Shown piece by piece: positions 7,083 through 13,549 of a stretch of 17,990 nt of DNA (positions within the stretch are counted from its first letter, which is position 1; each line of letters opens with the position of its first letter). The stretch lies in NCBI GenBank assembly GCA_002314675.1, contig DCGZ01000084.1, forward strand, positions 1 through 17,990. The letters run 5' to 3'. The notes under the pieces were generated by a model that saw nothing but the letters and a program-made list of their open reading frames with translations, did no database searches and was not told where the DNA came from. This stretch comes from Fibrobacter sp. UBA1765 (GTDB taxonomy: Bacteria; Fibrobacterota; Fibrobacteria; Fibrobacterales; Fibrobacteraceae). A program made the translations under genes and the position numbers.

Positions 7083-8015
7083 ATGCGTTGCTTGGTTACT
7101 GGTGGTGCAGGTTTTTTGGGAAGTCATCTTTGCGAACGTCTTTTGAATGACGGTCACGAAGTCATTTGCCTCGACAACTATTTTACGGGCCGTATGGCAA
7201 ATGTGAACCACTTGCGCGATAACAAGAGTTTTGAATTGATCCGCCACGATGTGACGGAACCGATCCTTTTGGAAGTGGACCGCATCTTCAACTTGGCATG
7301 CCCCGCAAGTCCCATTCATTACCAGTATAACCCGGTAAAGACCATCAAGACTAGCGTGATGGGTGCAATCAACATGCTTGGCATGGCAAAGCGTGTACAC
7401 GCCCGTATTTTGCAGGCAAGCACCAGCGAAGTCTATGGTGACCCGGCGGTACACCCGCAGACTGAAGACTACTGGGGAAACGTAAATCCCATCGGCATCC
7501 GCAGCTGTTACGACGAAGGCAAGCGCGTGGCTGAAACCTTGTTCATGGATTACCACCGCCAGAACAATGTGGACATTCGCATCGTGCGTATTTTCAATAC
7601 ATACGGCCCGCGCATGCTCCCTAACGACGGTCGCGTGGTAAGCAACTTTATTGTGCAGGCCTTGAAGGGCGAAGATATTACTATTTACGGTGACGGCTCC
7701 CAGACACGCAGCTTCTGCTACGTAGATGATCTCATCGAGGGCTTTGTCCGCATGATGAACCAGGAGAAAATTATTGGCCCCGTGAACATCGGCAATCCGG
7801 GCGAATTCACGATGCTGGAACTTGCCAAGGAAGTTTTGGACCTGACTGGCTCCAATAGCAAAATTGTTTATCAGCCGCTGCCCGGTGATGACCCGAAGAT
7901 GCGCCGCCCGAACATTGACCTCGCCAAGAGCGCTCTCGGCTGGGAGCCTACAATTCCGCTGCGTAAGGGCCTTGAAAAGACCATCTGCTACTTTGATGAA
8001 CTGTTGAAGGGCTAA
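7083..8015 (+). CDS. uxs: UDP-glucuronate decarboxylase (UDP-xylose synthase), 310 aa
   Basis: This is an NAD-dependent short-chain dehydrogenase/reductase of the extended family that converts UDP-glucuronate to UDP-xylose, a donor for cell-surface polysaccharide. The Rossmann motif is VTGGAGFLGSHL (5-16), followed by the acidic DNYFTGR (31-37). FNLACPASPIHYQYNPVKT (69-87) is highly characteristic of UXS. TSEVYGDP (114-121) and the catalytic Y143xxxK147 (SCYDEGKR) follow. IFNTYGPRM, GDGSQTRSFCYVDDLIEGF and the MRRPNIDLAKS segment with its UXS-type arginines also fit. The length is typical of bacterial soluble forms. GGAG lies 5 nt before the ATG. Related UDP-glucose 4,6-dehydratases or GalE epimerases are less likely given the ACPASP motif. 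Confidence 0.94.
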   Translation: MRCLVTGGAGFLGSHLCERLLNDGHEVICLDNYFTGRMANVNHLRDNKSFELIRHDVTEPILLEVDRIFNLACPASPIHYQYNPVKTIKTSVMGAINMLGMAKRVHARILQASTSEVYGDPAVHPQTEDYWGNVNPIGIRSCYDEGKRVAETLFMDYHRQNNVDIRIVRIFNTYGPRMLPNDGRVVSNFIVQALKGEDITIYGDGSQTRSFCYVDDLIEGFVRMMNQEKIIGPVNIGNPGEFTMLELAKEVLDLTGSNSKIVYQPLPGDDPKMRRPNIDLAKSALGWEPTIPLRKGLEKTICYFDELLKG

Positions 8016-8040
8016 GGTTTCGCGAATCGCTGAAAATCAA

Positions 8041-8071
8041 AAAAGGTTCCTCCTTGTGGGAGGAACCTTTT
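8041..8071. terminator. Perfect 13-bp bidirectional terminator
   Basis: AAAAGGTTCCTCC (8041-8053) pairs perfectly with GGAGGAACCTTTT (8059-8071) around a TTGTG loop. The A/T ends give a T run on either strand. It lies between the convergent uxs and the 600-aa FISUMP gene and should terminate both. Confidence 0.9.
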
Positions 8072-8088
8072 GTGTTTAATGAACTTGT

Positions 8089-9891
8089 TTATTTGTCCTT
8101 AATGAGGCGGACGCTGAAAAACAGCTGTTTTCCCCCCGGGCTGGGGGTGAAGTCATGGAAGAAGTTTGTGGCTATTGAATAGGCTAAATCTGCATCTTCT
8201 TCTGTAGTAGTCCATAAATTTGTGACTTTACCTAAAAATTTTGGATCTACTGCAGTTTTTTCAAAGTTGGCTGTTCCTGCTCCTTCTAGGGCGAATCCAA
8301 CGAGATCTTTTCCTCGATCCTTGATGGGCCAGTTGGTTGATGCTGATCGAAGAACTACCTTTCCTAAGGATTCACTGTATTTTGTCCTTACAAATTCGCA
8401 CAGCTGATTGTATTCCTCCACGGAAGGAACGTGCCAACCTTCAGGAGCGATATTCTTTAGCATATCCCATGTATAGAGGCGTCCGAAAGCCTTTGCTTTT
8501 TTTATGTTGTCTACGCAAAGTGATCCTTCAACATTATATCGTAGGTTTTCAGCCATCCAGACTTGATCACCGATGGTTACCATCCTATAGACTTCACCGT
8601 CACGGGAGTCTGTAAATGTATCCCCAGCGTTTTCAGCTACTTTGGCCTTGGTGGCGCATTTCTTTGCTGGTTTTGCGTCGTCTGTCTTAGCCTTTGCTGT
8701 AGTTTTCTTTGTTCCTGCGGGTGCCTTATACGGGCGGAAGGGGCGCACGCTCATCAGGTCGTAATCACCAAAACCTGTGGGTTCCTTGAAGTCCAATTCC
8801 CTTTCCCAAAGCCTGTTGACTTTTTCACTTGTTGCGGTGCGGAAATAGGCTTCGGTTCCAAGGCCGCTGAATTTGTATGTGCCGTCTTTATAGGCTTCGC
8901 CAATGCCTGCGGCGAGCGCGTTAAAGCCTACGGCATCGGAGCCTTCAAAGAAGCCATCGATGTTCCAGTCTTCCTTAGATTTCAAGAACGGAGCGACCTG
9001 ATACTTTGTCGTGTTGGCTGTTGCGGCAATGAAGTCAACGAGGGTCTTTACGTCCTTGCGGTCCGGCATTTTCCAACCTTCAGGAATTGCCTTGAGGCCT
9101 GCTTCCAGGTCGTAGAGCCTGCCATACTTCTTTTCGTTTTCGGCATTATCTTCATAGACCTTGGAGCCTTCGGCGTTAAAGCTCAGGTTTTCAGCAAACC
9201 ATTCCTGCTTGCCGATGATGACCGTCTTGTAAGTCTTGCCATCGCGTTCGTCGGTAAAGGTTCCGAATTGCGGTTCGTAGGTTTCTGCGTTGCGAACGAG
9301 ACGGAGTGTGAAGCGTGTGGTGATGAAAGAGGCGTTGCAGTCCTCTTTCGGGTAAATTTCCTCATCGGGATTATCTTTGTCTGTTGTAATGTTGAAAGTG
9401 CAGAATTCCGAGTGGTTGTTTGGCGTTGGCTCGTTCAGATCGCTAGTCCAGAATGCGGCGTATTGACCCTTTGCATGGAATTTCCCAAGGTCACTTTTAA
9501 CACGAGTGACTCTATCGCTTGAACCACTTGTGTCCGGTTCGCAGTAACCGAGTGGTTGTGCATTGAAGCCAGTGCTGTTGGTGCCGTTAAGCTCCTCCCA
9601 ACCTTCTGTAGAGGCTAGGTCCACCCGCTTCTTGGAACCGAGAGCTTCGGCAAGCTTCAGGAATTCATCGTAGGTAGGCAAGTGCCAGCCGTCTGGCGCT
9701 ACCATCGATGCTATGCGGCCGGAGTAAAAACGACCATATTTCTTGTCGTTTGCTTCGTCGTTGTCCAGGGAACTGGAGTTTCTACACTTGAAACGAAAGT
9801 TTTCGGCAAGCCATTCCTGGCCATCGACCTTGATTGTCTTATAGACCTCGCCATCACGCGGGTCTGTGAATGATCCAAATTCAACTGCCAT
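8089..9891 (-). CDS. Triple FISUMP-domain protein without signal peptide (600 aa)
   Basis: Three Fib_succ_major (FISUMP) domains lie in tandem: residues 5-200, 208-388 and 425-599. Each opens with a TDxRDGxxYxxxxIGxQxWxAEN motif and has a GWxxP motif (68-72, 272-276, 486-489). Domains 1 and 3 end in LRLVRN and SVRLIKDK; domain 2 ends in the altered SVRPFRPYK. The 389-424 linker is Lys/Ala/Thr-rich (AKAKTDDAKPAKKCATKAK). The domain's function is unknown; its GWRLPT-like motif recalls C-type-lectin-like FGE/DUF1566 proteins, which is inference. Most FISUMP proteins are lipoproteins or secreted, but this one starts directly in the domain, with no hydrophobic leader. Its ATG abuts the preceding gene's stop (TAAATG) with GGGAG inside that gene, implying coupled translation. 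Confidence 0.88.
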   Translation of the reverse strand: MAVEFGSFTDPRDGEVYKTIKVDGQEWLAENFRFKCRNSSSLDNDEANDKKYGRFYSGRIASMVAPDGWHLPTYDEFLKLAEALGSKKRVDLASTEGWEELNGTNSTGFNAQPLGYCEPDTSGSSDRVTRVKSDLGKFHAKGQYAAFWTSDLNEPTPNNHSEFCTFNITTDKDNPDEEIYPKEDCNASFITTRFTLRLVRNAETYEPQFGTFTDERDGKTYKTVIIGKQEWFAENLSFNAEGSKVYEDNAENEKKYGRLYDLEAGLKAIPEGWKMPDRKDVKTLVDFIAATANTTKYQVAPFLKSKEDWNIDGFFEGSDAVGFNALAAGIGEAYKDGTYKFSGLGTEAYFRTATSEKVNRLWERELDFKEPTGFGDYDLMSVRPFRPYKAPAGTKKTTAKAKTDDAKPAKKCATKAKVAENAGDTFTDSRDGEVYRMVTIGDQVWMAENLRYNVEGSLCVDNIKKAKAFGRLYTWDMLKNIAPEGWHVPSVEEYNQLCEFVRTKYSESLGKVVLRSASTNWPIKDRGKDLVGFALEGAGTANFEKTAVDPKFLGKVTNLWTTTEEDADLAYSIATNFFHDFTPSPGGKQLFFSVRLIKDK

Positions 9892-11058
9892 TTACTTATC
9901 TCCCTTCTGACTCATTTCTTCGTCATGCTTTGCTAGGTCTTCCAAAGTTGCTGGAGTAAACTTCTTGGATTTCTGAATGTATCGGATTGGCATATAAGTT
10001 ACTAGAGGAATTCGGTCTGAACCCCATGTTCCATTGTCAATGCCCACGGAATCTTGTTTTAGAGTAGTGCCGTCCCAGGTCCAGATTTTGTTCCAGCCGG
10101 TAGTTCCTTCCTGTTCCCACAAGAGGGCGAGTCCTTCCAGCTTCTTTTTGATTTCACCTGTTTTGGGGTTGACTTCTTCGGTGCCATTTCCCATAGGGAC
10201 AAATCCGCTGTCGGCGATGTTACCACCAGTAGTTTCAATCAGCTTTTCAAAGTCCTTGCACTTGGGAACGAGCCAGCCAATAGGCGGATCCATGTTTCTT
10301 TTGTAAATGAGCCCAAGGGATTTTGGTGCGTCAGCACTGTTTTCAGGCTTTTTGGAATAGTAATCATCAACATAGCGGAAGTTTTCAGCCATCCAGACTT
10401 GGTCGCCAATTTTTACGGTCTTATAAACCTGGCCATCGCGAGGGTCTGTATAGAGTCCGAACTTATCAGAAACAGGGCCGGTTGCAGCCTTTTTGGCACT
10501 TTTCTTTTTAGGTTCTGCGCCGGCGGCATCGTCCTTTACGAGACGGACGGAATAGTATTTGACACCTTGAGAAAAATCAAATTTGACATTTTGGTTAATT
10601 TTGCAGAAATTTACAAAGGCTGGTGCGCCGCTTTCTTCAATACACCATAAATAGGCATCACTATCAGCTTCAGAAAATATTTTTGAATAGGAACTCCAAT
10701 AGCCTGCGAAGACGAAACCAATTCCCAAAGTGTCTTGTCCGCCAATGTATTTCCATTCTTTAACTTTTTCTTCAGATGTGGCGAACAAGGCGACTGTTGG
10801 CCCACCTTTTTCGGATTCAGTAGATTTGACTAGGCTTTCCATTTCCTTGCGGGTCGGGAGCCTCCAGCCCTTTGGGGCAACCTTGGCTAGAGCATTTACT
10901 CCGTAAAGATGACCGTATGCAGGGTTTCCTTCGGGAACACGGTCTCCTCGAATGGAGAAACGCAAATTCTCAGCCATCCATTCCTGGTCACCAATTTTTA
11001 CGGTCTTATAGACTTCGCCATCGCGCGGGTCTGTGAATGTACCAAATTCAATTGCCAT
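9892..11058 (-). CDS. Double FISUMP-domain protein without signal peptide (388 aa)
   Basis: Two FISUMP domains are present. Domain 1 (5-176) opens EFGTFTDPRDGEVYKTVKIG, has GWRLPTRKEMESLV (64-77) and ends YSVRLVKDD. A basic Lys/Ala linker (AEPKKKSAKKAATGP, 181-195) follows. Domain 2 (199 to about 360) opens FGLYTDPRDGQVYKTVKIGD, but its later part is divergent: WLVPKCKDFEKL replaces the usual motif and its end is MPIRYIQKS. A charged C-terminal tail follows. The first ~30 residues are almost identical to those of the 600-aa neighbour in protein and DNA, showing recent duplication. There is no signal peptide or lipobox, so it is presumably cytoplasmic. AAGGA lies 8 nt before the ATG, and the acidic 272-aa gene ends 27 nt upstream. 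Function unknown. Confidence 0.88.
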   Translation of the reverse strand: MAIEFGTFTDPRDGEVYKTVKIGDQEWMAENLRFSIRGDRVPEGNPAYGHLYGVNALAKVAPKGWRLPTRKEMESLVKSTESEKGGPTVALFATSEEKVKEWKYIGGQDTLGIGFVFAGYWSSYSKIFSEADSDAYLWCIEESGAPAFVNFCKINQNVKFDFSQGVKYYSVRLVKDDAAGAEPKKKSAKKAATGPVSDKFGLYTDPRDGQVYKTVKIGDQVWMAENFRYVDDYYSKKPENSADAPKSLGLIYKRNMDPPIGWLVPKCKDFEKLIETTGGNIADSGFVPMGNGTEEVNPKTGEIKKKLEGLALLWEQEGTTGWNKIWTWDGTTLKQDSVGIDNGTWGSDRIPLVTYMPIRYIQKSKKFTPATLEDLAKHDEEMSQKGDK

Positions 11059-11085
11059 AGTATTTATCCTTTTTTATTTTCCTTT

Positions 11086-11904
11086 TTACTTTTTCCAAAC
11101 TTTCAGCATGACGGGGGCCTTTAAACCTGGCAGGGAGAGTCCCAAAAATTCTGCCGAGTCGCCAAAATTTTCCCTTCCGTTTTCAATAACTTTTTCAATG
11201 TCGATATCCGCTAGCTTGCAAGCGGGGTCGCCGACGACATCTCGCAAAGATGTATCGTATCCTTGTTCCAAATGGAAGTCTTCACATTCAAGCGCTTCAC
11301 TGACATCGCTACAATCATTCGGATTGATGCGAATAGGTTCAGTTTCTTCGCCGTCATCGGTCTTAAAGACAAGGCGGACTTCGCCGACGTCAGAGGTTTC
11401 GTAATTCTTTGCAGCAAGAAAATCGCAAAAAGAATCCGGGGCAAAGCAGGGCTGGAAGTCTTCCAGTTCCTCGCAATCGTCAAATATGCTTGATTCCATA
11501 TCAGGAAATTCATTGTATTGCAAGTCGGTATCTGTACGTAATTCGCCATCTTCCAGCGTTGCCACGATTTTCCTGTATGGATACTGTGACCCGGTTTCGG
11601 AAGCGTCAACAGACACGCTGACCTTCAGCTGTTCCGGCTTGCATTCTTCGCATGCTTCCTGCAACCAGCCGATAGGATCATCAAGCAAGTCGCCTGCATA
11701 CTTCATGTCAAATCCATCAGCGTTTTCAAAGGCGGGAGCCGTGGAAATCACATTGTCTTCTATGCCGAAGGGCCCTTCGCCCCATTCCAGGAACCAATCG
11801 TAGTGTTCCTTGCAGTAGTCAAAAATCTTTTGAGCCATTTCAGCATCTTCGCAGTTGTTCTTGTCGTTGACTGTAATTTTATAGGATGCCCATACAGCAC
11901 TCAT
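11086..11904 (-). CDS. Acidic protein of unknown function (272 aa)
   Basis: I do not recognise this protein. It is strongly acidic throughout (for example ESSIFDDCEELEDFQPCF), with many cysteines for a cytosolic protein and no signal peptide or membrane segment. The N-terminal part alternates short helical (AEMAQKIFDYCKEHYDWFLEW) and loop segments, and the middle has strand-like stretches (LKVSVSVDAS, YRKIVATLEDGEL, GEVRLVFKTDDGEETEPIRI). The ATG overlaps the stop of the ParB-like gene as ATGA, with AAGGAG upstream, so translation is coupled. It lies between the ParB-like gene and the FISUMP genes. Its acidity could complement the basic linkers of those neighbours as binding partners, but that is a guess from charge alone. 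Confidence 0.8.
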   Translation of the reverse strand: MSAVWASYKITVNDKNNCEDAEMAQKIFDYCKEHYDWFLEWGEGPFGIEDNVISTAPAFENADGFDMKYAGDLLDDPIGWLQEACEECKPEQLKVSVSVDASETGSQYPYRKIVATLEDGELRTDTDLQYNEFPDMESSIFDDCEELEDFQPCFAPDSFCDFLAAKNYETSDVGEVRLVFKTDDGEETEPIRINPNDCSDVSEALECEDFHLEQGYDTSLRDVVGDPACKLADIDIEKVIENGRENFGDSAEFLGLSLPGLKAPVMLKVWKK

Positions 11905-12188
11905 ATTTTACTCCTTGTTTTGAAATTTTTTGTGGTTACCCACATTTTTATTACACAGCCGCTTTCGATAATTGCTGAAAGTCGGTGCTGACCATTCAAA
12001 AGATTCCCGCATTCATCTATGAGCAAGCCGTCACGACGAGTTTCAAAAGTCCCTTCTTTCATTCGGAGCGCAAGTTCATGCACCCAGAATTTTCGGAGTG
12101 GCCGGTTATGATCGTTGTGGTCCAGATATTTGCGGGCGATATCTGGAGTTATATCCACAAGTTCGTGTTTCGTTGGGGAACTCATCAT
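11901..12188 (-). CDS. Short ParB/Srx-like domain protein, probably truncated (95 aa)
   Basis: The sequence NRPLRKFWVHELALRMKEGT (28-47), followed by a GLLIDECGNLLNGQHRLSAI segment (54-73) and ESGC, matches a widespread ParB/sulfiredoxin-fold family with the signature 'NRxL...A..M..G.W...FD..G.LLDGQHRL.A'. Members are common in phages and mobile elements, and some ParB-fold proteins bind DNA or cut DNA or nucleotides. Members as I know them continue after the VxSG segment with another strand and an 'iDtG..R' stretch. Here the protein stops at TTKNFKTRSKI, so the C-terminus looks lost. The canonical D before GQHR is N here (NGQHR). Two adjacent ATGs could serve as start, and no strong Shine-Dalgarno is seen. 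It overlaps the next gene by 4 nt. Confidence 0.7.
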   Translation of the reverse strand: MMSSPTKHELVDITPDIARKYLDHNDHNRPLRKFWVHELALRMKEGTFETRRDGLLIDECGNLLNGQHRLSAIIESGCVIKMWVTTKNFKTRSKI

Positions 12189-12202
12189 AAACGGGAAATT
12201 TT

Positions 12203-12298
12203 TTAAATGCGGGCCTTGTGCATTGAAGCCTTAGTGCAACCTCCGCAGAACTTCTGGGCGTTTGGCCATTCTGTTCCGCAATTAGGGCACTTGGGCAT
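12203..12298 (-). CDS. Zinc-ribbon miniprotein (31 aa)
   Basis: A tiny gene fills the gap between the glycosylase-like and ParB-like genes. Its product begins MPKCPNCGTEWPNAQKFCGG and continues CTKASMHKARI. Cysteines 4, 7, 18 and 21 form C-X2-C-X10-C-X2-C, a classic treble/zinc-ribbon spacing with the typical 'KFCGGC' second knuckle. The stop codon of the upstream gene ends 8 nt before the ATG and AAGG lies 6 nt upstream, so translation would be coupled. Expression is unproven, but coding is supported by the motif, start signal and operon placement. Zinc ribbons of this kind usually bind nucleic acid or proteins. Confidence 0.7.
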   Translation of the reverse strand: MPKCPNCGTEWPNAQKFCGGCTKASMHKARI

Positions 12299-12306
12299 GG
12301 GGGGCC

Positions 12307-13365
12307 TTATTTCAAGATTTCCTTGAATACTTTCTCGTAAGTTTCGAAAACTTTAGGGTCTTTTTGCCTATTATTTCTCGATGGAGATGGAAGTTTGATT
12401 GCTTTTATATTTGTTTTTTTCTCGCAATGTCTCTTATAAAACTTTTCAGAAGGCCCTGTGCAGAGGATGTATTGAATTTTTGAGTCTTTGATTAGGCTTG
12501 CAATATCATTGCATTCAAAGTCGTCGGCATCTTCCAGTATGGATTTGTCGGAGCCCCCAATCATGGTACACTTGCGAATGACGTCCCAAAGTGCAATTTT
12601 ATGCTTTTTGCAGAACTTTATGCGATTTTCGTTTAAATCCTTCTTTTCTTTATCTGAAGATTTGACGATTGTATCGTCATTGAAGATTCTTGCAAGTGCT
12701 GGCCAAAAACGATTGCCTCCGTTACCATAGTAGAACTCGTTTTGTTGAGATACTTCAGAAGGCATTGTACCGAGAATTAAGATTTCTGAATTGGCTGAGA
12801 AAATTGGTTCGAAATTACGTTCTATGTGCTGCAAAAGCACTTTTTTGTATGCATCAAGTATAGGTTGTTTTTTTTCTTCAGAAATGGTGCTGTAATTTTT
12901 TGGAATGGAGGGAAGTAAGGTTGCCTCTAGGTTGAGGTCTTTCTTAAACAGTTTGTTGTACAGATCTAACGAGGTGGTGTCTGCACAGTAAATGTATATC
13001 GGAGTTGCTGAATTTTTGTTAGTCCTTTTTAAGGAGGTGAATAGTTCGCTGTAATCTTCGTTTTCGTAAAGAGAAGCCAGCGCGAGATGATATTTGTTGC
13101 AAAATTTTTGTTTCTTGCTAATCGTCTCCAATACCATTTTTTTTGAGTTTTTGTTCACATTGTCTATGATAGCACCCATCACTTCCCAGAAGTGGTCGTC
13201 CTTACCGCCAAAGAAAAATCCGTCCGGAGACTCTTTGGATGTCAAAATGAGGGATCTGGAGTTGTCGTCAAAGTAAACCATGTCTTGAATCTCCTTTATG
13301 GTGTTTGAACAGGTCCCATCGAAATAATCGATGTGGGTGATGATTAATTTGCTGAGTTTTTTCAT
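12307..13365 (-). CDS. Tandem UDG-fold protein: degenerate N-terminal domain plus hypoxanthine-DNA-glycosylase-like domain (352 aa)
   Basis: The C-terminal half (193-350) matches the family 6 DNA-deoxyinosine/uracil glycosylases. It has ILILGTMPSEVS (195-206), EFYYGNGGNRFWPALARIF (210-228), FCKKHKIALWDVI (251-263), YILCTGPSEKFYKRH (299-313) and KLPSPSRNNR (324-333). Such enzymes excise hypoxanthine or uracil from DNA. The N-terminal half (38-178) aligns to it in the same order: FFFGGKDDHFWEVMGAII, FCNKYHLALASLYE, PIYIYCADTTSLDLYNKLF, LPSIPKNYS and AYKKVL. It lacks the GTMPS and NRFW residues, so it seems an inactive duplicate. Family members as I know them have one such domain. Base composition is clearly more A+T-rich than its neighbours, suggesting acquisition. 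It is the first gene of the operon, with AAGAGA before the ATG. Confidence 0.82.
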   Translation of the reverse strand: MKKLSKLIITHIDYFDGTCSNTIKEIQDMVYFDDNSRSLILTSKESPDGFFFGGKDDHFWEVMGAIIDNVNKNSKKMVLETISKKQKFCNKYHLALASLYENEDYSELFTSLKRTNKNSATPIYIYCADTTSLDLYNKLFKKDLNLEATLLPSIPKNYSTISEEKKQPILDAYKKVLLQHIERNFEPIFSANSEILILGTMPSEVSQQNEFYYGNGGNRFWPALARIFNDDTIVKSSDKEKKDLNENRIKFCKKHKIALWDVIRKCTMIGGSDKSILEDADDFECNDIASLIKDSKIQYILCTGPSEKFYKRHCEKKTNIKAIKLPSPSRNNRQKDPKVFETYEKVFKEILK

Positions 13366-13461
13366 AAAATCTCTTTATTTACTCAATTAACAAAAATAAT
13401 ATAAATAAAATAAATGCTTATAGTATCATATATGTGAAATAATTTCTTTTTTGGCAAGTGT

Positions 13462-13484
13462 AAAATCGCTCATTTTTCAAAAAT
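13462..13484 (+). repeat. 23-bp flanking inverted repeat, left copy
   Basis: This sequence, starting AAAATCGCTCATTTTTC and continuing AAAAAT, occurs once more in reverse complement at 16139-16161 with a single G/A difference. It contains the perfect palindrome CATTTTT-C-AAAAATG (13471-13485). It lies between the lipoprotein's terminator and the start region of the glycosylase-like gene. Confidence 0.7.
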
Positions 13485-13490
13485 GCTCAA

Positions 13491-13524
13491 AAATAAAAAA
13501 GAAAACCGGCCTTTAAAAAGCCGG
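13491..13524 (-). terminator. Rho-independent terminator of the lipoprotein operon
   Basis: On the minus strand GCCGG/CCGGC arms (13520-13524 and 13506-13510) form a hairpin after the lipoprotein stop. They are followed by TTTTCTTTTTTATTTTT, a strong T tract. It ends the TIGR02147-lipoprotein unit and separates it from the glycosylase-like operon. Confidence 0.85.
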
Positions 13525-13549
13525 CTTCTTATAAAGAGATGGATGTTTT

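Noticed and set aside
8563..9522. Long open frame (319 codons) on the plus strand opposite the FISUMP gene
   Set aside because: The opposite strand has three clear conserved domains; the antisense product is Cys/Phe/Val-rich without any recognisable motif, a codon-bias artefact.
8089..11058. FISUMP genes as targets of a diversity-generating retroelement
   Set aside because: No reverse transcriptase and no template repeat with adenine-specific differences are visible in the window.
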